Shown: positions 35,088-46,232 of the stretch, in pieces
How the letters are laid out: the number at the start of each line of letters is the position of its first letter
Numbering within the stretch: the first letter of the stretch is position 1
Assembly (NCBI GenBank): GCA_038025085.1
Contig: CM076145.1
Span: 17,466,500-17,530,499 of the forward strand
DNA from: Tetragonia tetragonoides
Lineage: Eukaryota; Streptophyta; Magnoliopsida; Caryophyllales; Aizoaceae
Direction: 5' to 3'
DNA length: 64,000 nt
The notes under the pieces: model-generated
The model's input: the letters and a program-made list of their open reading frames with translations, nothing else
Told to the model about the DNA's origin: nothing
The model's database searches: none
Made by a program: the position numbers and the translations under genes

Positions 35088-36170
35088 CACCACAATGCAA
35101 TCCGGCAAATGAAGGAGAAGATCGCCTCACTGGAAAAATCCACGGAGTGTGATATTGTCCTGGACAAAGGAGAAGCTTGTTTCCAACAAGATGAGATGTT
35201 CAGCCAGATGGTCAAGTACGGATACGCCCACCCAAAAAGGCCTACCCCTCGATTGCTTCCAAGGGACGGGAATCCCTACCTCTGATGCAAGTATTGTGAA
35301 GCTAATGGGCATCATACCAACCAATGTAAATGCATGAAAAAGGTAATCACCTGCTTCATCAATCAAGGAACTATGTGGTCTCCTAGCACTTGGGCTATAA
35401 AAGGATGGTGTCGCTTTGATCAGAGACAATATACTCGACTGTGCGCCCCCATCGGAAAAGTCCTGAATACCCTCATATGGAGAAGGGGACCTCAAGCCTA
35501 TAGTATCCTCCGACGACCTCCAAGGGGTGGACAAAGATAATGATTCCTACTGCCACTATCACCGAGTCTTCGGCCACCACACTGACGACTGCATCCGCCT
35601 AAAAGATGATATACAGAAAATCATAGATAGTGGGGAGATTCCGCCACCCCTGAAAAAAGAAGATAATACCTATGAGGCCTAGAACTAGTCAGCTACAAGC
35701 AAGAGTTAGGGGAGTCGAGTCTGAGTCCCCAAGTTTTGTTGAGTTAGAACCTTAGCTAAATCTTTAGGTTGAGTCTTGAACAGGGGGTGTTTCCCTTTTT
35801 ACTTTTTTTTCTAAGTCTAGTTTCTTTTTGACGGGAATTAGAGACCCTCTTCTCTAAAGTCATGTGTGCTTATTTTTTTGCAAATCAACAAAAATTCCTC
35901 TTGCTCATTTCTTCCTTTGTTTAGCTATTGATAAACCCGATGAACTCAGAGTTGCACAAATCATCAACTAATCAATTTAAGCAATATAAGTGAACTTCGA
36001 AAAGCAAGAATACAAATTGTTCTTTTTAACAGGAAATTGCGCAGCTGAACTCTCTCAACGATGCCGCCCCGCACGCAAAGAAGAAGTGAGCCAGCCTTCT
36101 GCAACAACCTCGTCACGTGTCTAATCCTAGCTCCGATTGAAGAAGATCCTTAGTACCAAGATGTATTCAA
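35088..36170 (+). pseudogene. Remnant region lacking RT and RNase H
   Basis: In place of RT-RNase H there are fragments with two further zinc-knuckle-like motifs: CKYCEANGHHTNQC near 35287 and YCHYHRVFGHHTDDC near 35548, the latter followed by IQKIIDSGEIPPP. Such motifs normally belong to gag of this lineage. The rest (35690-36040) is T-rich non-coding DNA. I find no YxDD or FxDD box, no RNase H triad and no RT blocks between the protease and integrase, so this element could replicate only with enzymes supplied in trans. Confidence 0.65.
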
Positions 36171-37378
36171 CTACATCACCAAAGGCACCTACCCTCCAGA
36201 CGCACCAATAAGAGCTCAACGGGCAATCCGTCTCTTAGCGGCGCAATACATAGAATATAAGGGGGTTCTATACAAGAAATCCCACAATGGAGTCAATCTC
36301 AGATTTGTAAACGCCGAAGAAGCTACAGAGATCATGGACGAAGTACACAATGGGGTGTGCGGATCACACGTGAATGGTCGAATGCTCTCTAGAAAGGTTC
36401 TACGACGGGGATACTACTGGACCACCATGGAAAGAGACTGTTATGACTATGTCAAGAAATGCAAGAAATGTCAGATATATGCCAACCTACAACATATACC
36501 ACCCTCAATGCTCCATAAGTTCACATCCCCTTGGCCATTTACTGCATGGGGAATAGATATCATTGGTAAGATCACCCCCAAAGGTTCTAGAGGACATGAA
36601 TATATCCTATACAATAGCCATAGACTATTTCACCAAATGGGTTGAAGCACAGTCCTATGCCATCCTCACATCCAAACAGGTGTCCAAGTTCATAAGGAAC
36701 AACATCATTTGCCGATACAATGTTCCGCATGAAATTATTAGCGACCATGGATCCCACTTCAAAGTCGAAACCTCAAATCCAGCACCACAAATCATCCCCT
36801 TACCGACCCCAAACCAATGGCGCAGTGGAAGCCGCCAACAAAAACCTCAAAACTATCATCGAAAAGATGATATAAAACTACAAAGATTGGCCCGTAAAAC
36901 TCCCATTCTCCCTCTAGGGGTAAAGAACATCCATAAGATCATCCATTGGAGCTACACCTTATTCCCTAGTCTATGGGATGGAAGTTGTACTACCCATAGA
37001 AGTCCATCTACCCTCCATGCGCATAGCCTTAGAAGGTGAACTATTAGAAACACAATGGATGCAAGCCCGTTATCATAAACTCATATTCATAGAAGAAAGA
37101 CGCCTTCGAGCTCTAGACCACTCGCACATGTACCAACAACGCATGGCAAGAGCCTTCAACAAAAAGGTCCGACCTCGAAACCTGAAAGAAGGGGACTTAG
37201 TTTGGAAAGAGTTACGTGCACCAGTACTGACCCCAGAGGCAAGTTCCGACCCAACTGGTCCGGTCCGTTCATCATCAAAGACATCTTAACCGGAGGCGCA
37301 GTCCGGCTTATGGACATTGATGGCAACGAGTTCAGTCAGCTCACCAACATGGATCAACTGAAGAAGTGCTACGTCTAA
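36171..37378 (+). pseudogene. Integrase of the Tat-like element (broken)
   Basis: The zinc-binding part is clear: histidines in EVHNGVCGSHVNG and cysteines in KKCKKCQIY (36340-36475). The core starts with WGIDIIGKI (about 36555), and a second Asp is in IISDHGSHF (about 36738), after a frameshift near 36600. The C-terminal part is in the frame of 36978-37289 (RPRNLKEGDLVWKE), then a further frame ends LTNMDQLKKCYV at 37378. At least two frameshifts and a premature stop near 36155 disable it. Confidence 0.82.
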
Positions 37379-37687
37379 AAAAAAATTAAAAAAAAAAAAA
37401 AACCGAAAAAAAAAGAGACCTACATAAATTGAACGAACTACGATGGCCTGATTCCACACTGGATACATAGGTAACCCTTTTAAGGGCCCGGCCAAAATCA
37501 ATCCAAAATTCCATTCAATTCATTCAAAAAGGGGTTATTTTTATTCAAACTGAACGAATAAGCTTACATTGCGTAAATTAAAATTCTTAAGGTTACAAAA
37601 AAAAAAAGTGTAACTACGAGGGTTTAAGCTAAACAAATTCTTACTACTTTTTTTTTAAAACTAGACTTGCTTTCTAAGAAAACTACT

Positions 37688-39032
37688 TTAATCCTTCTTC
37701 CCTTTAGAAGGCTTCATTGAAGAGTTCTTCTTTGAAGGACCTTGGCTTGAGGACGACTTATGATCGTTTCTTTGAGCTGGCGGCTTGCCTCTTTTCATTA
37801 CATGATAGCCTTCCTCGTAAGACCCTTCCTTCCTTTTCTTGCTTCCTGTTCCTGAGTCATACCTAGGTACTAGTTGGTTCCACTGCTCATGACGAAGGGC
37901 TCGCCTCGCTTCTCCATCACTGCCAGAAAGCCAACTTAAGCATATCTCCGAAACTTGAGTTGGGCAATCACCCGAGGTACCATCCAGCTGTCCCTGCCAC
38001 GCCAATATTTGCCCCAATCCTTGGCAAATTCATTGGTCAGAGCCAAGGTAGGTTGTCTTGTGGTCTCCAGACGAGGGATAACCTACTTCAACCCATATTG
38101 CCTCATGACCCTAGAAGGAAAAAAACATGTACTCCTGTACAGACCCACTATAGTGGTATGTGGAACAAACTTGCAGCAAGCAACCAAAGAGGTTAAACCC
38201 CACAAAGTTACATGCCAACGAACAACAGGTCCAGCATGGAAAAAGGCATCCCATTCAGCAAGGGTCTTCTCCTGATATAACCTTTTCCTAACCAAGAAGC
38301 TAGCAGCAGTATAAGTCTTCTTCTTCCAAGCTTGAGAGGTATGAGCTATCATTTTCTCTGGCGATTCTATCAGCCTTAGATGCTCGCATAACCAAATTTG
38401 AAGCAGCAGGGGCTGCCAAAAAAGGCTTCGTGAGGCGAAGTTTCCCACCTGTCAAGCCCTAAAATTGTTTCTCCTACAACCAGATGCAAAGGAGAATGCC
38501 CTTTAGCCATTTGATTCAGCACTCGCAGCAACGAGGCCCTACCCAGGTTGGAGGATTCTGCATTAAAAAATAATAGGCGATTCATTAAGCAGAGTACAAA
38601 TGCTTGTCGGCGGCAACGCCTAAATATTGCAACCTGTTCAGAAGAAGGAACAAACTTTTCACATATTTGAACTAAGTCCACATCGACACCAAGAATCATG
38701 CTTTTGGCTTCCGCAGATGATAAGCCTACAGATTTCATGTACTGATTATTAAAACCATCCCTCAAATAAGGCACAGCTGGGGAAAGAACATCAAATATAT
38801 TAGTAATTGCATCAAATTCTTCTACTAAAGGGCATAATTCAGAATTACCAAAGCGGAAAACGTGCAAGTTTGAGTCCCAATAGTTCAATGCAGATCGAAG
38901 AAGAGGCCACATGATTTTGGTTGGTTTTAAAGCTAATAAGATTGAAACATGGTCCGGAGCCAATTCTAGTTTATCTTCTACAGTCAGACTTTTGCACCAA
39001 GCATCGAACAGATTTTCGAAAGATTTCACCAT
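37688..39032 (-). pseudogene. Antisense ORF with plant mobile domain (PMD-like)
   Basis: Encoded on the opposite strand at the 3' side of the Tat-like element. It reads from ATG 39032 leftward (MVKSFENLFDAWCKSL...) through VFRFGNSELCPLVEEFDAI, a pattern typical of PMD/aminotransferase-like domains. A frame change near 38376-38448 leads to a second piece (LLLQIWLCEHLRL). A third piece (38017-37688) ends in a very Lys/Ser-rich basic tail. PMD proteins occur both in transposons and as silencing factors in plants. Antisense PMD-type ORFs are reported in Tat-lineage elements. Family assignment is by motif only. Confidence 0.62.
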
Positions 39033-39553
39033 GGTAGAAGCTTTGAGAATTTTGGGGAGCCAAAGGTCTGAAAAACAGATACGACATTGGACATCCCGTA
39101 AATTCTATTTATAGGCAAAGAGTCAGGTCAAAAAGGATCAGAAATCCACGGAAAAGGCCCAAAGCCAGAGCCACCAATGGCTCTGGCCAGCGCAGCTAGC
39201 GGCCCTCACCATTGGCCCAGCGCCGCTAGCGGCCCTGACCTCGGCCCAGTCAGTTTTTCCCTTTTCCTCTCGTTCGCGCTTTTGGCTCGTTCCACCCGGT
39301 TTAAGCCCGATTTTCCAATGCGCGATCTGGTTACAAGGCCCGAGACTCTCTTAGTTTTATTTCTTTTCTATTTTTTTTTTATTTTATTCTTTTTTTTAGG
39401 GGGTATAATATGTGTAATTTTTGCTTTTTCTTGCAATTTTTACCTTTTTTTTTAATTATTCGCTAAATTGTGGCTTACTCTTTATAGCATAATATTTTGC
39501 ATACTTAGAGATCAGACGGGCATAATCGAGTCATAATGGCATGCATATCACAT
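39033..39553. other. Region 5' of the antisense ORF, no gene
   Basis: Contains GC-rich palindromic modules at about 39179-39235 (CAGCGCAGCTAGCGGCC and CAGCGCCGCTAGCGGCC), similar to those in the Tat-like LTR at 6200-6296. T-rich DNA follows, with a run ending AGGGGGTATAATATG near 39412 that might be a polypurine tract. The expected 3' LTR (TGTAGACGCC) does not follow. The element seems cut off before the chromovirus LTR fragment. Confidence 0.5.
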
Positions 39554-40173
39554 AAAATGGATTGTCTGTTTGTGTTCAATTGATCACTAAGCAAGAATTG
39601 CATGTAATTGAATATCGAGTATGCGTGTACGTGCTTGAATGTATGACTACTTGTGCATGCAAATGAATTTCAAAGATTCTTCTAAAACCCAGGTAAGGTT
39701 TGCGAAAGTGTTTTTACTGGGTATGGACGACGTTTAATCAGTTTATCTGATTTTTGTTTTCTTTTGTTTCTTCTCTTTTATTCTGTACCTTGTTTCCGTC
39801 ACGGAAACCAAAGTGCAAGTGTTGCTGAGTGAGGACGTGTAGCCTTGGAGATTAGATGTGGGCTTGTTCTCTAGACTGTTTATTTCTTTAAGTTTGTGGG
39901 ATTTTGGGTTGTGCCCTCGAAGGCAAAGTTGTAATAATATTTTAATGGACTTAAGTTCACTCTATAGACAACTTTGATATTAATGTTTTAATTCGTTTAG
40001 TTTGTTTAGTTTGCTCCCTTTTGATATCTAGCTTTTCTTTCTGCTTAGCATCTATTCCTTAGTGATAAATGTTGTAGTAGCACTCTTGGGTTTGTGACGG
40101 TTCAGTGGTGTCGAGTCGTGTACAACGACGTCGATAGCTCCCAGGAAATCGTTGTAAATTCGGGGGTGTTACA
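39554..40173 (+). repeat. Chromovirus LTR tail fragment
   Basis: Homologous to the last 600 bases of the chromovirus LTR (compare 19587-20184), including CTTGAATGTATGA, TGAGGACGTGTAGCC and the terminal GGGGGTGTTACA ending at 40173. The 5' two thirds of the LTR are missing. It is followed by ATAATACAAATG rather than a PBS, so it would be a 3' LTR or a truncated solo LTR. Confidence 0.8.
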
Positions 40174-42061
40174 ATAATACAAATGTCGAAGCCAACTACA
40201 AGTCTACAACATTCACTAAAAAAAATGCAAATTATGTAGTTTCAAAGGTGTTCGGTAATCTTTGCTTAGTGTACATGGGGAAGTCAGATGTGTAAAGAGA
40301 TAGGGAGTGGACGAGTGGCTGCTAAGCATAACTTGAGTGAGTTGTCTGAAAAGGTTTTTCTCTCTTAATTTATGTATGCATTTTATTGTTGCCTTCAATC
40401 CCTGTATTTTAATTTGTAGTTTATACTTTTTATTTGGGGTTAGTATAATTTTTGGATTATTTGCATTTTTATATTTTAATATATATATCTAATTTGGATT
40501 GGATTGCATTGGATTGGATTATTGGACTCCGAAAAGGGTGAGTTCGAATCCAATCCGAAAATCCAAAGATATTTTTTTCGAGTCCAATCTGAATCGCCAA
40601 ATTTGGATTGGATTGGATTTAAATTCGTATAAGTTTCACTCCGCGGGAAAGACTTATCCGTGGGTTATGCCCTGTGCATAGACAATTGGATAATTCTCAT
40701 TTTGCTTTTCCTTTGGACTGAGTTTTTGTTGTGAGAGATGGGTGGGCATGTGCATAGGCACGGTGCCATATGGATCCACCCCTGAGTGTGTTTGGTTGGA
40801 ATTAGTACTAGGATGTGTGACCTCCTGGGAAGTTCTCTCAAGGGCATGCGAGTGAAAAACATGCTGGAAAGGCTTGTAGACTGTAGTAGTTTGGGGTCAG
40901 TTCTCAACCATGAAAGCAGTTTTTGGTGGCACTAGCGGTCATCCCCTCAATAACTTTGGCATCATTATTCCAACAAATCAGACAACAGATTATCAAAACA
41001 TGGTCAACATGAATCACAAACATATGATATTAACTGTATTCCTAGAGATCTAGCTCTTATACTGTATCATGATCAAGTTGGAGTAACCCTCGCGAGGAGG
41101 GTTATCTGATTGTGTAACGCGTACTTTTATAAATAATTTTTTTTTTAAAAAAGGATTGTTATAGGACAAGTTAGGTATATACAAATTTTCCATTCTCTTG
41201 GTCATGATATCCATGCTTTCAGTTTTGAGTTCTTTTTTCTAATACAACATAATTTTCTTGATTTGTAAAAAAAAAAAGAAAAAAAAAGGAATTCTCTACT
41301 TTTTTTGCTGGTTCATGTGCAACTGAAGTCTGAATTCGTCTTTCATATGTGATTAACATAGCTTTCTGCTGGTTAATATTTGAAATTCTGGAGCGCATGC
41401 ATTGCAGCTGTTGATTGCATTTTTCATGCAAACTCCACAAAAGCTATGACTTTACTTCCACCATTCAAACCTCCTTGAAGCCCGAGTATTGTTTGAAAAG
41501 TACATACAACATCACTAGAGTAGTCTCATGGGCAAGATTCTTAATAAAAAGTACGTTATTTAAGAAACTGAAAAAACATACAGAGGAGAGTTGATCCTTC
41601 CTCAACATTGGAATGGAATTGGGAGCACGTGCATCAGCAGCGGGAGGAATCGCCTGCAAAAGAAAAAAAATTGTTCAACGAGTTTTGCGGTTTATCTGTT
41701 CCGTAATGGAAGTTTGTTTACACACTATAAACAAAGAAACTTAAAAAAAAAAACATACAGACGAGAGTTGATCCTTACTCAGCACGTACATCAACATCGG
41801 GAGGAGGAATCGTCTACAAAAGAAAGAAAAAAAAGGCTAGAGAAACAAAAAAAAGAAAGCAATCGACATTCAATTCTGTTATAAAAATAGTGTTGCGTTG
41901 ATGCCTTGAAGTCTTCTGGCTGCAGTAGATTATATTATCGTACGTTATGTTATAGTAGGTTACGTTATCGTAACAGGATATTTAGGTTATTCCACATATT
42001 GTATGGTGTCATTAATAAGCCCAATCTGATTAGGAATCTGTTTAGGAGGCTAAACCTAATC

Positions 42062-42063
<2 letters not shown>
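40174..42063. other. Intergenic DNA, no gene recognised
   Basis: AT-rich DNA without supported genes. At 40490-40640 there are repeats of GGATTGGATT and their complements, suggesting a degraded inverted-repeat element. At 41583-41660 and 41758-41826 a block (GAGAGTTGATCCTT...GGGAGGAATCG) is repeated directly with divergence. Short open frames have no recognisable domains. Confidence 0.45.

Positions 42064-42122
<59 letters not shown>
42064..42122. repeat. (TA)n microsatellite, left
   Basis: About 59 bases of pure TA repeat, directly to the left of an inverted-repeat element. Confidence 0.95.
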
Positions 42123-42128
<6 letters not shown>

Positions 42129-42463
42129 GAGTTCAGGTGAGATGACAAGCTACAGTGAGATGGTGAGAAGCCATAGAGGCATATGTCGAGGAGAGAGAAA
42201 GAGAGATGAGAGAGAAACGTATGGTAGAAAGAAAAGAGAGAGAGAGAGAGAGGGAAAACTTACAGAGTTACAGTACGCGTTTGAGGCTATGAGCTTTCAT
42301 TTTTTTTTTTGGGAAGGGGCATTTATCATGCCACAAGTTGGTTGTATTTACGAATCTGCCATTAATGACATAGAACGAATATGGAGTGTTAGATCAGCGC
42401 AATTCGACAGCTAGGATCCCTTCTCACCATCTCACCGTAGCCTCCCTTCTCACCAAATCCCTA

Positions 42464-42471
<8 letters not shown>
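42123..42471. mobile_element. Foldback/MITE element between TA repeats
   Basis: The two ends are imperfect inverted repeats of about 50 bases. The left end has GCTACAGTGAGATGGTGAGA (ending near 42169), and the complement of the right end has GCTACGGTGAGATGGTGAGA (42424-42443 on the plus strand as its complement). The element is bordered by (TA)n on both sides, which could mark insertion at TA. The centre includes a GA-rich tract. No transposase. Confidence 0.55.

Positions 42472-42516
<45 letters not shown>
42472..42516. repeat. (TA)n microsatellite, right
   Basis: About 45 bases of TA repeat to the right of the foldback element and directly left of the next inverted-repeat element. Confidence 0.95.
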
Positions 42517-42520
<4 letters not shown>

Positions 42521-43434
42521 ATGAGAACTCCTATTTTTATGAGAACCATAAGAACTAGGACATGCTCGGAATTAATGGAGAAGATAGGTATATAATCGTT
42601 TTTTCGCTGAATAAATGAAGGGTACTTTCGTAAATGTGTGAGTCAATAAACCCTAGCATATAAATTCAGATTTTTGTCCAAAAGCCTTCATTTCTCCCTC
42701 ATCTCTCTCTCTCTCTCTCTCTCTCTCCGGCGGTCTAGTGGCGGTCCACTACCGGCAGTCATTTACTCCTGCGATCTCTCTTTCCCCTTTCATTTTCGTT
42801 CACTATCTCTCCTCTTTGGTCACACACTCTCTCTCCTCGCCGTTCACTCTCTCTATCTCCTCGACATTTTGACGGCCATGATCACGGCTTAGTGGCCGGC
42901 GACCATGGATCTGCAGTCTTCAACCACAAGCCCGTGGTCTCCGGCCACCAATTCATGCTCGGTGACAAACCTGTGGGTTTTTCGTTTTTTCTTTTGCGGG
43001 AGGGAGGTGTCGGGCGGCATATTGAGGCCGGTGCTGAGGTCGCCGGCGAATAGCGATCTCGCGCGGTGGCCTGGGGTGGCAGGTGGTGCCTGGTTGTGGG
43101 AGGTGGGTGGAGGAGAGAGAGTGGGAGGGGAAAAATGGCTTAACCTCAACCATTAATTAATTAAATTGTTTTTTAATTAAGAAAAAATTATAAAAGTTAA
43201 CCCTATAATAAATAAAAGTTAACTATGTAATGTATAAAAGTTAACCCTATCATATATAAAAGTTAACTCTGTTATATTGTACAATTATAAAAGTTAACCC
43301 TTAAATGTATAAAAGTTAACTCTTATATGTATAAAAGTTAACCATGTCATTTATAGAAGTTAATCCTTTTATATATAAAAGTTAAGTCTATCATGTACAA
43401 AAGTTAATCTAAGATGAGTTCTCATGGTTCTCAT
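42517..43434. mobile_element. Non-autonomous element with CT-rich head and minisatellite tail
   Basis: The left end contains TATGAGAACCATAAGAAC, and the complement of the right end reads TATGAGAACCATGAGAAC, an inverted terminal repeat. In between are a CT-rich leader-like stretch (42693-42870), a GC-rich block (42880-43130) and an AT-rich minisatellite (43187-43420). Open frames over the GC-rich block have no domain. The class is unclear; it shares its modular layout with the elements at 47290-49940 and 56484-58780. Confidence 0.5.
43187..43420. repeat. Minisatellite, unit near TATAAAAGTTAACY
   Basis: About ten copies of a roughly 22-base unit with the conserved core ATAAAAGTTAACC or ATAAAAGTTAACT, separated by variable AT-rich spacers. 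It lies at the tail of the element 42517-43434. Confidence 0.8.
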
Positions 43435-43765
43435 ATAAACAAGGAAATTAATTATCATTTGTAAGATGAGAATTGCTAGCCACAGTCGCTTACTCAGTTG
43501 CTTTTACCTTCTCCAGCATTTCAACCAATCACATGGCAATATTAATTTTCTTGTCTTTCCCTTGAACTATTTGACGCCTTCCACCCTTAGTTCACTGTTA
43601 GCTTTTTTATTTTAATTTTTTTATTTTGCTAAGCAAGTTCACTGTTAGCTACTTAGGCGGAAAATTTTACTAACTTCTAATATATTATTATGCTTTCCAT
43701 CACCCCCTAGAATAATCAAACACACAAAACACTAGCTGGTCCTGGCATCCCAATCAATGAGCGAG

Positions 43766-44289
43766 GCTCCGTTTGGTTTGACTGAAAACAATTTTCATGA
43801 AAAATGTTTTCCATTGTTTGGTTTACCAAAAGAAGAAAAATAGTTTTCAAGTGGAAAAATATTTTTGAATGAAGAACGATTTTTCGTTTGTGAGACTTTA
43901 AATCATCGAAGGACTAATAGTGGATTTGATCATCAAGTCAGGTCGTTGGAAGATTGAACCATAAAATTAGACCCACATCCGATTTGACCGGGGCCGGGCT
44001 TTCGCTTTATTAATAATGTTTCTTTCTTCAAATAAATAAATTTTTTATTCTGATATGCGTTTGAGGTGATTTTTTAATCCATCTATATTTCAAGATCTAC
44101 GCAACTATGTTAGCGATTTTATTTTATTTTACTTTTACAATTTAATTTTAAAGTGATAGGAACAAAATTTAGTTTTTCAAGAAAATTATTTTATTTTGTA
44201 ACCAAACAATGAAAAATGTGAACGAAAATATAATTTATACTAAAAATAATTTTTCAGTTGAAAACGATTCTCCCCAAACCAAATAGAGC
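43766..44289. mobile_element. MITE with GTTTGGTTTG inverted ends
   Basis: The left end GCTCCGTTTGGTTTG and the complement of the right end GCTCTATTTGGTTTG are inverted repeats. GAAAAC/TTTTC motifs follow inside both ends. About 524 bp, AT-rich, no coding potential. No clear target duplication, so the superfamily (Harbinger or hAT) is open. Confidence 0.55.
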
Positions 44290-45665
44290 ATACATTTCAA
44301 TATGTTGGTGTTGGTTCAATTGTGAAAGAATGAATTAAGTACAGAGATAACTTTGATCAGGATGACAAAGCTATGATCTTGATGATAAATAAAATATGAT
44401 TCCCAAAGCACTGTAGAAAGCAATGGATGCAAAATGATAATAGTAGTGGTGTGAGTGTGGTATAGGCAAGAAAAAGAATACTTGCAGTACGTACTAATTT
44501 GCAGCTATTTAACTCCAAAGCCCAAAAGACCCTTTTGGTTTTTTAACTTCTTTACCATATTAATATTATGTTATTAAATTGGGAAGCGAAGGTAATTAGC
44601 GAAGGTATGAGCGATGGTCCCTAGCAGCTCTCTTTGTAAGATTCAATTTTAGTTCTTTAGGATGAATATAGCGAAAAAGGTTAGAAAGAAAATTAATAAG
44701 AGAGGGAACTTCATTTCAAATAAAAGGGTATTACGGGAAATATTGTAATAAAAATATTTGTGTTTAATGATTTAGTATTTACGTTAAGCGTAAGTTGTAC
44801 CTGACTTTTTTGTTCCACATAAGTGATAATTACTCACAGTACATGATTAATTTATTTTTTTCCTTCTCTATGTCAGATATGTTAAAAACAACTTTCAGCG
44901 ACTTCAGCAAAAGTCGCGCATCGCATGGTACAAAATGAGTTTTGAAGTATTTCCGTTATATGGAAACAGGTGTGATGTAAGATACTCTACAGTTTTTAGT
45001 TTTATTGTCTTTGCCTCACAATGCGTGCTTACTGATATATTTTTATGTTTTCAGTACCTTTGCGAACAATGCAATAGATTTGGAAACGAGCAAAAGACAC
45101 CTCAAATGGCATGGTCGTTGATGTGAAAATTGGAATCGTAAGAGGGTTGAACTTAAACAAGATGAAGTCATTGCAACTTCGTTGAATGAAAGAAAAACCC
45201 TAGATCACTTGCCCATGTGTTTTGCATATGAGCCATTTGACCTTGTTCAAAATTCTTAGACAATGTCTTATTCGCCGTCACTCAAATTCCATAAAACTAT
45301 ATCTAAAAGATGAACCTAAGAGAGTTAATTAGGTTACAATTTTGCATGTCTAAGTTGGACCAAAATAGTTAACCTTATGAGCCAAAATTTGTTGTTATGT
45401 ACAATGTTGCGCATATTGACGAAAAATAGTTCTACATGACAAAGAAATCGGAAACTTAGTACTATTTGCTCCTTGAAAAAGAAGAATCGTTGCGTACAGT
45501 CAAAGTAATGTTTTTAGTTGCCATGACCCGTCCTATGATGACCAAGGATATAAGATATTTTTTTGGTAAAATGGGAATCTTTCCTTTTGTCGCCATGCAA
45601 CCAGCCTTGAGACGAAGTCGTAATAGAGATGTTGGGACTTTGGAGACAAAAGCAATTACATTAGT

Positions 45666-45669
<4 letters not shown>
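44290..45669. other. Intergenic DNA, nothing recognised
   Basis: AT-rich DNA with only short open frames lacking domains or splice context. Nothing supportable found. Confidence 0.5.

Positions 45670-45744
<75 letters not shown>
45670..45744. repeat. (TA)n microsatellite
   Basis: About 75 bases of pure TA repeat. The poly Tyr-Ile open frame across it is an artefact. Confidence 0.95.
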
Positions 45745-45747
<3 letters not shown>

Positions 45748-45955
45748 CATAGTGATTGGTAGTATTAATTAGCATGAGGGTTGAACATATTATTATACTC
45801 CTATTATCTCTCTATTCTCTTAATAGAATCTGTTAACCTAAGTAATAGCGAAGTTCTCTTGGTAGTGGGTCATCGTGCTTTCCTTATTCCAGTTTATCGT
45901 CTCTAAGTAAACCTAAGCACACGTGCTTTCCTCATGTGGGTAGGGCTTGTTACAT

Positions 45956-46223
45956 GAGATGGGACTCTCTACGGTAAAAATGGTGCGGTAAATCCCGTAG
46001 TATCATATTTTTTAAATTATAACGGTATAAATATTCAACTAACAGTACTAAAAATATCAGAATTACAATAATGGGTCAAACTGGGCAATAAACAACTACT
46101 AAATTATATTGTTATGACCCATTATTGTAATTCTGATGAAATATTTTTTATACCGTTATAGTTTAAAAAATACGATACTGCAGAGTTTATAGCACCATTT
46201 TTACCGGAGAGGATCCGATCTCC
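45956..46223. mobile_element. Mutator-like foldback MITE, 268 bp
   Basis: Nearly the whole element is an inverted repeat: ACGGTAAAAATGGTGC near the left end matches the complement of GCACCATTTTTACCGG near the right end, and CAGAATTACAATAATGGGTC is mirrored by GACCCATTATTGTAATTCTG. Flanking 9-mers TTGTTACAT (45947-45955) and TTATTACAT (46224-46232) differ at one base. The size of this duplication suits Mutator-like elements. Transcripts would form a long hairpin. Confidence 0.75.
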
Positions 46224-46232
46224 TTATTACAT

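Noticed and set aside
45466..45762. 98-codon open frame running into the TA repeat
   Set aside because: Ends as a Tyr-Ile repeat from (TA)n; no domain seen.
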